A stretch of 64,000 nt of DNA from Peptococcaceae bacterium 1198_IL3148 (GTDB lineage Bacteria > Bacillota > Desulfotomaculia > Desulfotomaculales > Desulfohalotomaculaceae), in contig JBAIYS010000003.1 in the NCBI GenBank assembly GCA_036763105.1, forward strand, positions 1-64,000. The letters are read 5' to 3'. The stretch's first letter is position 1. The number at the start of each line of letters is the position of its first letter. The position numbers and the translations under genes were made by a program. Shown one piece after another: positions 42,894-50,914 of this stretch. Below the pieces are notes generated by a model, which did no database searches, had not been told where the DNA came from, and saw nothing but the letters and a program-made list of their open reading frames with translations.

Positions 42894-44918
42894 TTGAAGA
42901 ACTATTCTACAGACAAAATTCGGAATATTGCAATTGTAGGACATGGTGGTAATGGCAAGACATCACTGGTTGAAACAATGGTATTCAACACCGGATTGAC
43001 TTCTAGAATGGGCAGAGTTGAAGACGGTAACACTGTGGCAGATTACCATCCTGAAGAACAGCAGCGCCAGTCAACGGTTCATACCAGTTTAGTGCCTATC
43101 GAGTGGAATAATGTCAAGTTAAATGTTTTAGACACACCAGGTTTTTCGGACTTCATATCTGATGTTAAAGCGTCAGCTAAAGTGGCAGATAGCAATTTAT
43201 TTGTCCTTTCCGCTGTGGATGGCGTACAAGTACAGCATGAGTTGATTTGGAAACTGGCAAAAAAGGCCGAAATGCCAAGATTTGTTTTTATCAATAAGAT
43301 GGATAGGGAAAATGCCAGTTTTAATAAATTAATAGATGAGTTAAATACAAAGTGCCCGGGAAATTTTGTGCCAGTGGTTATTCCCATCGGTGAAGCTTTA
43401 AATTTTAAAGGAGTCGTTGATGTATTAAGCGGGCAAGCCTATGAATACGGTAATGATGGCAAACCTAAGGCCATAGAAGTACCGGAAAGCGTGCAGGATT
43501 TATTGGCAGAGTATCGAGAAATGTTGATAGAAGCTGCAGCTGAAGGCGATGACGATTTGACAATGAAATACTTAGAAGGTGAAGAACTTACACCGGAAGA
43601 AATTAGGTTAGGTTTAAAAAAATCTATTGCCGCTGCTAAAGTGGTGCCAGTGTTGTGTGGTTCTGCTATAAAAAATATAGCAGTTACAACGCTTTGTGAC
43701 TTTATGGCCGAATTTGCACCGGCACCTAAATATGAGGACGGCCCACTGGCTGCCTTAGTATTTAAGACCATATCTGACCCCTATGTAGGTCGAATGAACT
43801 TTGTGCGGGTATTTAGAGGGTCTTTAAAAGCAGATAATGTTGTTTTTAATGTTAATAAAGAAAAGCAAGAAAAACTAGGACAGGTATTATATCTACGTGG
43901 CAAACAATCTGAACCCACCACTGAAGTACCATGTGGCGATCTTGCCGTAGTGGTCAAACTTACCGAAACAGTTTCTGGCGACACCCTTTGTGATAAAGAA
44001 AAACCAGAGGCATTGGGTGGCATTGAATTCCCATCACCAAACTACACCATTGCAATAGCTCCTAAGAGTAAAAACGACGAAGATAAGCTAGGCGACGCGA
44101 TGCACAAGCTTCTGGATGAAGATCCTACCTTAAGCATAGAAAAGAACACCGCAACTAAACAAACCCTGTTAACTGGTATGGGTGAAGCACATCTAAATAT
44201 CATTATTAGTAAACTAAAGAACCGCTATGGCGTAGACGTAGTCACAGAGGAACCTAAAGTACCATATCGGGAAACAATTCGCTCAAAAGTTCAAGTTGAA
44301 GGCAAGCATAAGAAACAGTCCGGTGGTCGCGGTCAGTATGGTCACGTCTGGATACGCTTTGAACCTTATGCCGATGGAGATTTTGAGTTTGCAGAGGAGA
44401 TATTTGGTGGAGCTGTACCCCGAAATTATTTCCCTGCTGTAGAAAAGGGTTTGCGAGAAGCAATGCTTGAAGGTGCGCTGGCGGGATTCCCCACTGTAGG
44501 CATAAAGGCTACCCTTTACGATGGTTCATACCACAACGTAGACTCGTCAGAAATGGCATTTAAAATTGCGGCCTCTTTAGCCTTTAAAAAGGCAGTACCC
44601 CAAGCAAAGCCCGTTTTGTTAGAACCAATTATGTATGTTGAAGTTACCGTTCCGGATGAATTTATGGGTGACATTATCGGAGACTTTAACACCAAGCGAG
44701 GACGGGTTTTAGGTACAGACCAAGGGGAGGAAGGCACTATTATCAAGGCCCATGTGCCCCAAGCTGAGATGTTTAAGTATGCTAACGATCTAAAATCCAT
44801 GACCCAAGGTCGCGGCCAATTTAGAATGGAATTTTATAACTATGAAGAGGTGCCAGCTAATTTAACAGAAAAAATTATCGCCAAAGCAAAGGAAGAGAAG
44901 GAAGCTGTTTTCAAATAG
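42894..44918 (+). CDS. fusA: EF-G2-type elongation factor G-like GTPase
   Basis: A 674-residue translational GTPase with EF-G domains I-V. It departs from canonical EF-G: the P-loop is GHGGNGKTS (residues 16-24) instead of GHxDAGKTT, and G3 is DTPGFSDF with F84 where EF-G has the catalytic histidine (DTPGHVDF). These features mark the EF-G2/EF-G-like branch, whose job is poorly known. NKMD (G4) is present. TTG 42894 follows AAAGGGG. Its place away from str-operon genes also argues for a paralogue of the housekeeping fusA. Confidence 0.9.
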   Translation: MKNYSTDKIRNIAIVGHGGNGKTSLVETMVFNTGLTSRMGRVEDGNTVADYHPEEQQRQSTVHTSLVPIEWNNVKLNVLDTPGFSDFISDVKASAKVADSNLFVLSAVDGVQVQHELIWKLAKKAEMPRFVFINKMDRENASFNKLIDELNTKCPGNFVPVVIPIGEALNFKGVVDVLSGQAYEYGNDGKPKAIEVPESVQDLLAEYREMLIEAAAEGDDDLTMKYLEGEELTPEEIRLGLKKSIAAAKVVPVLCGSAIKNIAVTTLCDFMAEFAPAPKYEDGPLAALVFKTISDPYVGRMNFVRVFRGSLKADNVVFNVNKEKQEKLGQVLYLRGKQSEPTTEVPCGDLAVVVKLTETVSGDTLCDKEKPEALGGIEFPSPNYTIAIAPKSKNDEDKLGDAMHKLLDEDPTLSIEKNTATKQTLLTGMGEAHLNIIISKLKNRYGVDVVTEEPKVPYRETIRSKVQVEGKHKKQSGGRGQYGHVWIRFEPYADGDFEFAEEIFGGAVPRNYFPAVEKGLREAMLEGALAGFPTVGIKATLYDGSYHNVDSSEMAFKIAASLAFKKAVPQAKPVLLEPIMYVEVTVPDEFMGDIIGDFNTKRGRVLGTDQGEEGTIIKAHVPQAEMFKYANDLKSMTQGRGQFRMEFYNYEEVPANLTEKIIAKAKEEKEAVFK

Positions 44919-44925
44919 TATTTAT

Positions 44926-44966
44926 AAAAGCGACAGAGGTTTTAAAAAACTTCTGTCGCTTTTCAT
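44926..44966. terminator. Bidirectional terminator after the EF-G-like gene
   Basis: Perfect 12-bp stem AAAAGCGACAGA (44926-44937) with TCTGTCGCTTTT (44952-44963), A and T runs on both sides; it also serves the leftward small genes ending at 44968. Confidence 0.88.
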
Positions 44967-44967
44967 T

Positions 44968-45147
44968 TTAACCTTTATAATCTCTGATTGTTTTCTCTGG
45001 TGTATGCTCAGCAGCAAATTCAGTCAATTCGCGGCTGATTTCACCACACTCACAATTAGCACAGTTTTCTGCGGTATTAATTGGAGAGATTAATGGTTCA
45101 CCAACGCGGTATTTGTGTTTTCCTTTGAGTAAATTATGCTTTTTCAT
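44968..45147 (-). CDS. Small cysteine-containing protein (59 aa)
   Basis: A 59-residue protein beginning MKKHNLLKGKHKYRVGEPL, with a CANCECGE cluster at about residues 29-36 that could bind a metal together with other ligands, and an acidic helical end. No family is recognised. It begins 10 bp after the 42-residue gene at 45158-45286, so the two probably form one transcript ending at the shared terminator. The ribosome site (GAGAG) is moderate. Confidence 0.6.
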   Translation of the reverse strand: MKKHNLLKGKHKYRVGEPLISPINTAENCANCECGEISRELTEFAAEHTPEKTIRDYKG

Positions 45148-45157
45148 GTTCTCTCAA

Positions 45158-45286
45158 CTAAAATTGTGGTTCTTTGTTAGGTTGTTGTTTCAGATTTTGC
45201 TTTTGTTGCATTTTCTGTTGAGGGCTTAATTCTTGAGCAAACTCAAATTGTTGATTTTGTTTCTTTTGTCTCTTTTGCTTTTTCAT
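45158..45286 (-). CDS. Glutamine-rich small protein, gamma-SASP-like (42 aa)
   Basis: A 42-residue protein with about a third glutamine: MKKQKRQKKQNQQ, then FEFAQELSPQQKMQQKQN. The EFAxExxxQxxxxQN pattern recalls the repeat of gamma-type small acid-soluble spore proteins (EFASETNxxxVxxQN), which store amino acids in the spore. GGGGGAAC precedes the ATG. The assignment is a resemblance of one short motif; low complexity could produce it by chance. Confidence 0.55.
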   Translation of the reverse strand: MKKQKRQKKQNQQFEFAQELSPQQKMQQKQNLKQQPNKEPQF

Positions 45287-45382
45287 ATTTTTAGTTCCCC
45301 CTTAAATTAAGTATTTTGCAACCCGCAATATTATTTTGGCCTGATTATAAAAACAAATACTATCAAAAATCAGGTATTTTTG

Positions 45383-45414
45383 GCAAAAAAATAAAAGACT
45401 TGATTAATCAAGTC
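45383..45414 (-). terminator. Terminator of the first tRNA-Trp gene
   Basis: GACTTGA (45397-45403) pairs with TCAAGTC (45408-45414); in leftward transcription it is followed by TTTTATTTTTTT. It lies 10 bp after the tRNA. Confidence 0.8.
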
Positions 45415-45423
45415 CTTTACAGC

Positions 45424-45499
45424 TGGCAGGGGAGACAGGACTCGAACCTGCAACACCCGGTTTTGGAGACCGGTGCTCTACCAATTGAGCTACTCCCCT
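45424..45499 (-). tRNA. tRNA-Trp (CCA), copy 1
   Basis: A 76-base cloverleaf with encoded 3' CCA. The acceptor stem AGGGGAG pairs fully with CTCCCCT; the anticodon loop CTCCAAA gives CCA for tryptophan; the T arm is GCAGG-TTCGAGT-CCTGT. It differs from copy 2 at two positions in the T arm. Confidence 0.95.
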
Positions 45500-45678
45500 A
45501 TAAATATATTAGTTTTGTTCGCAAGTGATATTATAGCCTAAAAGATGTTAATAGTAAATAGTTTGTTATAAATTATTTTTCAAATTAACACTAATTGTTT
45601 GGTTCTAACATCAATTAATGATGAATATTAATACTGCATATAGGTTGGACAAGTAGATAATTTTAAGGAGGAATGTAT

Positions 45679-45807
45679 ATGTTCAAATTAATAAAACGTT
45701 TGTTGCGTTGTCGTATTGTGATGATAAATTTTGAAGAAAAAAATACCGCTCGTTCAGAACTACTTCAACCGAGAGTATACTACCGCAAAAAGTACAAAAT
45801 GTCATAA
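45679..45807 (+). CDS. Small basic protein between tRNA-Trp genes (42 aa)
   Basis: A 42-residue, strongly basic protein (MFKLIKRLLRCRIVMINFEEKN at the start, RVYYRKKYKM near the end). AAGGAGG lies 8 bases before the ATG, and a perfect terminator follows within 5 bases of the stop, so it is probably expressed. No family is recognised; it could be a membrane-associating amphipathic peptide or bind nucleic acid, but the sequence does not decide. Confidence 0.6.
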   Translation: MFKLIKRLLRCRIVMINFEEKNTARSELLQPRVYYRKKYKMS

Positions 45808-45811
45808 CGTA

Positions 45812-45840
45812 AAAGGTCCTGGTTTTTAACCAGGACCTTT
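45812..45840. terminator. Terminator after the 42-residue ORF and tRNA-Trp copy 2
   Basis: Perfect 13-bp stem AAAGGTCCTGGTT (45812-45824) with AACCAGGACCTTT (45828-45840), A- and T-rich on both flanks; it lies between convergent units. Confidence 0.85.
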
Positions 45841-45854
45841 ATATTGTTAACCAC

Positions 45855-45930
45855 TGGCAGGGGAGACAGGACTTGAACCCGCAACACCCGGTTTTGGAGA
45901 CCGGTGCTCTACCAATTGAGCTACTCCCCT
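45855..45930 (-). tRNA. tRNA-Trp (CCA), copy 2
   Basis: Same acceptor, D and anticodon arms as copy 1 (anticodon CCA), with encoded CCA. The T arm is GCGGG-TTCAAGT-CCTGT, with one additional G-U pair relative to copy 1. It lies 356 bp from copy 1 and in the same direction. Confidence 0.95.
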
Positions 45931-46009
45931 ACAAATGTTTTTTGACACAAAATAAATTATAAACCATACTACAGCTTTAGTCAATGCTAAATAATGTTTG
46001 TTAAGGTAT

Positions 46010-46038
46010 TTGATCCTAGCCCAGGAATATAATAAAAT
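46010..46038 (+). promoter_or_regulatory. Sigma-A type promoter of ddl
   Basis: TTGATC (46010-46015) and TAAAAT (46033-46038) are separated by 17 bp, 22 bp before the ddl ATG. Confidence 0.5.
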
Positions 46039-46060
46039 AAAACCTATTGGAGGTGTGTTT

Positions 46061-47002
46061 ATGACCCTGAAAATAGGCGTCTTATATGGTGGAAAATCCA
46101 CTGAAAGAGAGGTATCGCTTAAAAGCGGAGAAGCGGTATATCAGGGATTAAAACTCAGCGGATACCAAGTGGTAAAAATAGATGTGGCCGCAGCAGATTT
46201 TGTAGATATCATCAAAAAAGAACAAATAGGCCTTGCTTTTCTAGCATTACATGGGAAATATGGTGAAGATGGTACTATCCAAGGATTGTTGGAAATGTTG
46301 GGCATTCCTTATACAGGACCAGGCGTTATGGCCAGTGCAATAGCCATGAATAAAATAGTAACCAAAAAATTGCTTACTGCTGATAACATTCCTACCCCTG
46401 ACTTTTTGACTTTTGATCAAGCCACCATCAACCAAATGGGGATGGAACAGGTATGTAACGAAATTATCGGTAGGTTGTCATTACCGGTGGTAATTAAAGC
46501 ACCAACCCAAGGATCCACCATAGGGATCTCGTTTGTAAAAAATAAGGAAGCCTTACCCAACGCCATTGAGGAATCCTTTAAATATGACAAAGAAATTATG
46601 GCTGAAAAGTTTATCACCGGCACAGAGGTGACCGTCACAGTCATTGGCAATGATAAGTTACAAGTTTTACCCCAAATTGAGATTACCTCTGCCACTGGGG
46701 TATATGACTATCATGCCAAATATACTGTGGGTATGAGCGATCACATCATTCCACCGAGATTGCCCCAAAAATGCATAGAGCTAACTGCGGATTTGGCATT
46801 AAAGACATATCGCACCATAGGTTGTCAGGGTTTAAGCAGAGTAGATTTCATAGTGACCCCAGATGACAAAGTTTATGTTTTAGAAGTGAATACCTTGCCG
46901 GGAATGACAGAAACCAGTTTGGTTCCGGATTCTGCCCGGGCAGCTGGAATTGAGTTCCCTAAACTGTTGAGCATGTTGGTTGAACTTGCTCTAGAGAAAT
47001 AA
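46061..47002 (+). CDS. ddl: D-alanine--D-alanine ligase
   Basis: A 313-residue ATP-grasp enzyme joining two D-alanines for peptidoglycan. Signatures include LYGGKSTEREVSLKSG at the N-terminus, LHGKYGEDGTIQGLLEMLGIPYTGPGVMASAIAMNK (about 63-98) and the C-terminal EVNTLPGMTETSLVP. ATG 46061 is fixed by GGAGGTG at 46049-46055; reading frame upstream has no ribosome site. It stands alone, away from mur genes. Confidence 0.95.
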   Translation: MTLKIGVLYGGKSTEREVSLKSGEAVYQGLKLSGYQVVKIDVAAADFVDIIKKEQIGLAFLALHGKYGEDGTIQGLLEMLGIPYTGPGVMASAIAMNKIVTKKLLTADNIPTPDFLTFDQATINQMGMEQVCNEIIGRLSLPVVIKAPTQGSTIGISFVKNKEALPNAIEESFKYDKEIMAEKFITGTEVTVTVIGNDKLQVLPQIEITSATGVYDYHAKYTVGMSDHIIPPRLPQKCIELTADLALKTYRTIGCQGLSRVDFIVTPDDKVYVLEVNTLPGMTETSLVPDSARAAGIEFPKLLSMLVELALEK

Positions 47003-47015
47003 TCTGATTAATGCA

Positions 47016-47057
47016 CAGCCCAACATCGGTGTAATAGCAGGATGTTGGGTTGTTTTT
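47016..47057 (+). terminator. Terminator after ddl
   Basis: GCCCAACATC (47018-47027) pairs with GATGTTGGGT (47041-47050), followed by TGTTTTTTAT. Confidence 0.85.
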
Positions 47058-47109
47058 TATATAGCTCTAAGCAATAGACCAAGCTTTTCTAAAAAATTTA
47101 AAATATTCA

Positions 47110-47138
47110 GCAGGAAAAGCCTAATAAATAAAGAAAAA
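47110..47138 (+). promoter_or_regulatory. Candidate sigma-H promoter upstream of the zinc-ribbon gene
   Basis: GCAGGAAAA at 47110-47118 and GAAAAA at 47133-47138, the same register as at 3000 and 37265, though the -10 has A for T. The gene start is 38 bp downstream. Confidence 0.45.
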
Positions 47139-47175
47139 TGTTACATATGTTTATATGTCTATAGGGGGGATTAAA

Positions 47176-47373
47176 ATGGCGGATCGTTGTATGATTTGTG
47201 GCAAATTAATTGTAAATGAACCTGAAGAACCAGAAAAAAATGATTTGTGGGATGATGAAGATGACTTTATTCCCAAACCAAAGAAAAGCACTTCATCAAT
47301 TTGTCAATTGTGCCAAGCTAAATTAAGAAAGGAAGCGGATGATGTTGTTCAGGGGCCCAAAAAACCAATGTAA
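47176..47373 (+). CDS. Small zinc-ribbon protein, DUF2197-like (65 aa)
   Basis: A 65-residue protein with CMIC near the N-terminus and CQLC near residue 46, an acidic tryptophan-containing linker between them (EKNDLWDDEDDF). The two knuckles should bind one zinc. It resembles the DUF2197 (YlaI) family. ATG 47176 follows a run of six G; the in-frame GTG/ATG positions upstream to 47155 lack a ribosome site. Confidence 0.75.
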   Translation: MADRCMICGKLIVNEPEEPEKNDLWDDEDDFIPKPKKSTSSICQLCQAKLRKEADDVVQGPKKPM

Positions 47374-47462
47374 GTTAATAAATTTCCTAAAGCCTTAAAA
47401 TAATGTGGTATAAATTATTTATTTTGGCAAAAATACCTAATAAGGCTTAGGAGGTTGATTTT

Positions 47463-50210
47463 ATGCGCAATAAGCGATTTATTTTTTTAGCCATAGTAAT
47501 TTTAATATTGAGTATGTCTTACTGGTTAGCTGGATTATACACCGATTGGTTGTGGTTCTCCTCCCTTGAATACCAATCGGTTTTCCTCAAAATAATTTTA
47601 AGTGAAGCGGGATTGCGATTAGTCACCGGATTAGTATTTTTCATCTTTATATTGCTGAACCTATTGGCCACTCGCAAACCACTATTAGAGGCAGTAGAGA
47701 AATTTCAATTAAAACGCCGGCAAATATTTGATGATAACTTAATAGTGATTAATCCCCAGGCTGACCAATGGGTAGGCATGATAAATAAGCGGTCTGTTGG
47801 TTTAGTATTTATTGTTACCAGTATTTTATTGGCTATATTTACAAGCGGCGCCTATAGTGGTGATTGGATAACGCTACAAAAATTTTTAAATAATGGCACA
47901 TTTAACATCAGCGATCCTATTTTTAATAACGACGTGGGATTCTATGTATTTCAGTTGCCATTTTACGAATTTGTTTTGTCCTTCTTAATGTGGACAACGG
48001 TAATGTCTATATTGGCAGTTGGTGCGGTTTATCTCATAGCCGAAGCGTTGCCCAATAACGGTCGGTTTGCCATGTTTAAATCCGATAAAGCGAGATTTCA
48101 TGTGGCAGTTTTAGGTGCGATCTTCTTTCTATTCAAAGCAGTGGATTTTTACTTAGATCAATACGATTTACTTTTCTCCAGCCGTGGAGTGGTATATGGA
48201 CTTGGGTACACCGATGCTCAAGTATCATTATTGGCTTTAAAAGTGTTGGCTGTTTTATCACTGGTTACTTCTTTGATAATATTGATAAATATTTTTGTTC
48301 GCCGTTTCAACATTATAATGTACAGCGTCATTGGACTAATTGTGGCGTCTGTTGTGTTAAATGGTATATTGCCCTATGTTACCGAACGGTTTGTTGTACT
48401 ACCGAACCAGTTTAATAAGGAAGAACCATATATCGCCAATAATATTGAGTTTACCCGTATGGCATATAATCTAAATAAGATTGAAACTGCTGATTATCCA
48501 GCTGGAAGAGTACTTACAGCCCAAGACATCCAGGAAAATAGAGAAATCGTTGATAATATTAGGCTGTGGGACTGGCAACCATTACAACAAACCTATGCTC
48601 AGTTACAAGAAATGAGATTGTACTACGATTTTTCTGATATTGACGTTGATCGTTATGTAATTGACGGCCAATACAGACAAGTGATGTTGGCACCTAGGGA
48701 ATTAAATCAAAATCAATTACCAACCCAAGCCCAGACTTGGGTAAACCAAAGATTAATTTACACCCATGGCTACGGAGTGGCCATCAGCCCGGTAAACGAA
48801 GTAACCGGTGAAGGTTTGCCAAATTTCTTTATTAAAGACATTCCTCCCACAGGTGTAAAGGATATTCCGATAGAGCGTCCGGAAATATATTTTGGTGAAG
48901 AGGCCAGCCAGTATGTAATTGTAAATACTGACACTAAGGAATTTGACTATCCAAAGGGAGATCAAAACGTATACAGCACCTATCAAGCCGATGCCGGTAT
49001 AAAGCTAGATTCAATCGTTAAAAGGTTGCTTTTTGCCTATACTTTATCAGATTACAAACTATTGTTTACCAGTGACATCACAGACCAAAGCCAAATACTG
49101 ATGTATAGGAATATTCGGGAACGGGTGCCGAAAATTGCCCCATTTTTGTCCTATGATGATGATCCTTATATTGTGGTTTCCAATGGTAAACTGTATTGGA
49201 TGTGGGATGCTTATACCACCACCGATCGCTATCCATATTCAGAACCATTTCAAAATACCGGTGAAAACTATATACGCAACTCGGTAAAAATTGTTATAGA
49301 TGCTTACACCGGACAGCTGAATTTTTATATTGCAGATGCTGAGGATCCATTAATTAAAGCATATAGCAAAATATTTCCTAATATGTTCCAATCCCTTGAT
49401 CAAATGCCTGAGGGTCTAAGGGCTCATATTAGGTATCCCATTGATCTATTTGAAGTGCAGGCAAATATGTATACCAATTATCATATGGAAAACACCCAAG
49501 TCTTTTATAACAAAGAGGATAGATGGGAATTACCCACCGAGATTTTTGCTGGTGAAGAAGTAAAACTAGAGCCTTATTTCACTATCATCAAACTGCCAGA
49601 TTCGAATAAATTGGAATTTGTTCAAATATTACCCTTTACGCCCACTAATAAAAAGAACATGATTGCATGGCTGGCGGGCCGATCTGATGGTGAGAACTAT
49701 GGCAAATTGCTGGTTTATGAATTTCCGAAACAAGAGTTGGTATATGGCCCTATGCAAATTGAGGCTAGAATTGACCAAGATACCACTATTTCACAACAGT
49801 TAACTCTATGGAACCAAAAGGGGTCATCGGCTATGAGAGGTAATCTATTGGTGATACCGATCAAAGATTCAATTCTTTATGTGGAGCCCCTTTACCTACA
49901 ATCAGAGCAAAGTAGTATGCCCGAGTTGCGCAGGGTTATAGTGGCCCATGGTGATCGAGTGGTGATGGAACCAACGCTAGATTTGGCCTTGGAGAGAATT
50001 TTTGGTGACGGAACTAAGAAAGAACAGCCGGGCGATGGACAACAACCGCCACCAGATCAAGTGGTCAGCATACCGGATTTGGCTAGGGAAGCAGCCCAGT
50101 TATATAATCAGGCTCAAGAGCGGTTGCAGAGTGGTGATTGGTCAGGTTATGGTGAAGCACAACAAAGGCTAAAAGAGACACTGGATCGTCTAGTGGAACA
50201 GTCAAACTAG
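47463..50210 (+). CDS. UPF0182 family membrane protein
   Basis: A 915-residue protein of the UPF0182 family. About seven membrane helices occupy the first 310 residues; a large outside domain follows (conserved WDWQPLQQTYAQLQEMRLYY, about 363-382, and THGYGVAISPVNEVTGEGLPNFFIKDIPP, about 436-464). The C-terminus holds a proline/glutamine linker and a short coiled coil. Function is unknown. AGGAGG lies 6 bases before the ATG and is partly inside an inverted repeat. Confidence 0.92.
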   Translation: MRNKRFIFLAIVILILSMSYWLAGLYTDWLWFSSLEYQSVFLKIILSEAGLRLVTGLVFFIFILLNLLATRKPLLEAVEKFQLKRRQIFDDNLIVINPQADQWVGMINKRSVGLVFIVTSILLAIFTSGAYSGDWITLQKFLNNGTFNISDPIFNNDVGFYVFQLPFYEFVLSFLMWTTVMSILAVGAVYLIAEALPNNGRFAMFKSDKARFHVAVLGAIFFLFKAVDFYLDQYDLLFSSRGVVYGLGYTDAQVSLLALKVLAVLSLVTSLIILINIFVRRFNIIMYSVIGLIVASVVLNGILPYVTERFVVLPNQFNKEEPYIANNIEFTRMAYNLNKIETADYPAGRVLTAQDIQENREIVDNIRLWDWQPLQQTYAQLQEMRLYYDFSDIDVDRYVIDGQYRQVMLAPRELNQNQLPTQAQTWVNQRLIYTHGYGVAISPVNEVTGEGLPNFFIKDIPPTGVKDIPIERPEIYFGEEASQYVIVNTDTKEFDYPKGDQNVYSTYQADAGIKLDSIVKRLLFAYTLSDYKLLFTSDITDQSQILMYRNIRERVPKIAPFLSYDDDPYIVVSNGKLYWMWDAYTTTDRYPYSEPFQNTGENYIRNSVKIVIDAYTGQLNFYIADAEDPLIKAYSKIFPNMFQSLDQMPEGLRAHIRYPIDLFEVQANMYTNYHMENTQVFYNKEDRWELPTEIFAGEEVKLEPYFTIIKLPDSNKLEFVQILPFTPTNKKNMIAWLAGRSDGENYGKLLVYEFPKQELVYGPMQIEARIDQDTTISQQLTLWNQKGSSAMRGNLLVIPIKDSILYVEPLYLQSEQSSMPELRRVIVAHGDRVVMEPTLDLALERIFGDGTKKEQPGDGQQPPPDQVVSIPDLAREAAQLYNQAQERLQSGDWSGYGEAQQRLKETLDRLVEQSN

Positions 50211-50211
50211 T

Positions 50212-50250
50212 AAAAAGGGCTGTTGCATAATTTTGCAATAGCCCCTTTTT
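50212..50250 (+). terminator. Terminator after the UPF0182 gene
   Basis: GGGCTGTTGCA (50217-50227) pairs with TGCAATAGCCC (50234-50244, one G-U), flanked by A and T runs. It is a near copy of the terminator at 14926-14953. A group II intron remnant begins 5 bases after it. Confidence 0.88.
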
Positions 50251-50254
50251 GTAT

Positions 50255-50352
50255 GTGCGCCCGGCATGGGCATTATCTATAGGGTGAAAGTCCCGAACGG
50301 TACGTACGGTGGTGTGAGAGGACGGGAGTTAATCGCTCCCTGCTACTCGATT
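50255..50352 (+). mobile_element. Internally deleted group II intron remnant
   Basis: The first ~50 bases (from GTGCGCCCGGCATGGGC, then CTATAGGGTGAAAGTCCCG) are a typical bacterial group II intron 5' end. The last ~50 bases (CGTACGG, GTGTGAGAGGACGGGAG, ending CTACTCGATT) match the 3' half of domain V and domain VI of such introns. The two are fused near 50300, so the ribozyme core and the reverse-transcriptase gene are missing and it cannot move or splice. It sits right behind a terminator hairpin, the habit of class C introns. Confidence 0.75.
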
Positions 50353-50439
50353 AAAGGATAATAATGGTTAATATTTTAGTTTAATTATAATATAATGTTG
50401 GTATATAATAGTAAATAAATTAGATTAGAGGGATTTATT

Positions 50440-50718
50440 ATGTTAAAAAATTACACTGAAATCGCCACATTGCAGCTGTTGGATTATGTTTTGGATAATT
50501 ACAAAAAAACCCACCCCAATCTTTGTGACTGTGAGCGTTGTAGACAAGACATAATGGCCATTGCCCTTAATCACTTGCCGCCGCACTATGTTGTTACAGA
50601 TACCGGAAAGGTTATTACTCAAATTTCCTTTGACCATTTTGGAGGCAAAGCCCAGGTGATATCACAAATAGTCAATGCTGTAGAAATAGTGATGAACAAC
50701 CCCAGGCATGAAAAATAA
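50440..50718 (+). CDS. comFB: Late competence ComFB-like protein
   Basis: A 92-residue protein of the ComFB family. The four-cysteine segment LCDCERCRQDIMAIALNHLPPHYVV (about residues 28-52) is the family signature and probably holds zinc. In cyanobacteria ComFB-type proteins bind cyclic dinucleotides; in Bacillus the role is unclear. TAGAGGG precedes the ATG. No other com genes are nearby. Confidence 0.85.
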   Translation: MLKNYTEIATLQLLDYVLDNYKKTHPNLCDCERCRQDIMAIALNHLPPHYVVTDTGKVITQISFDHFGGKAQVISQIVNAVEIVMNNPRHEK

Positions 50719-50750
50719 CATCCAATATCGATCTACAATCCATAGATAAT

Positions 50751-50797
50751 AAAACCACCTCCAAATACATGTTTAAGGATATGTAAGAGGTGGTTTT
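50751..50797 (+). terminator. Terminator after comFB
   Basis: Perfect 11-bp stem AAAACCACCTC (50751-50761) with GAGGTGGTTTT (50787-50797). Confidence 0.82.
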
Positions 50798-50914
50798 ATG
50801 TTGTCTAGCTGGTCCGTTGTCAGCGTAAATTAAATCATTGGTAGAGTATGGTATATTATCAGTAGGATTAGGAGATTATTCTAATAGGTAATTGTAAGCA
50901 AAGGAGGAGTATTA

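Noticed and set aside
45316-45528. Rightward reading frame of 70 codons
   Set aside because: It runs through the complement of tRNA-Trp copy 1; this is the common false translation of tRNA antisense.
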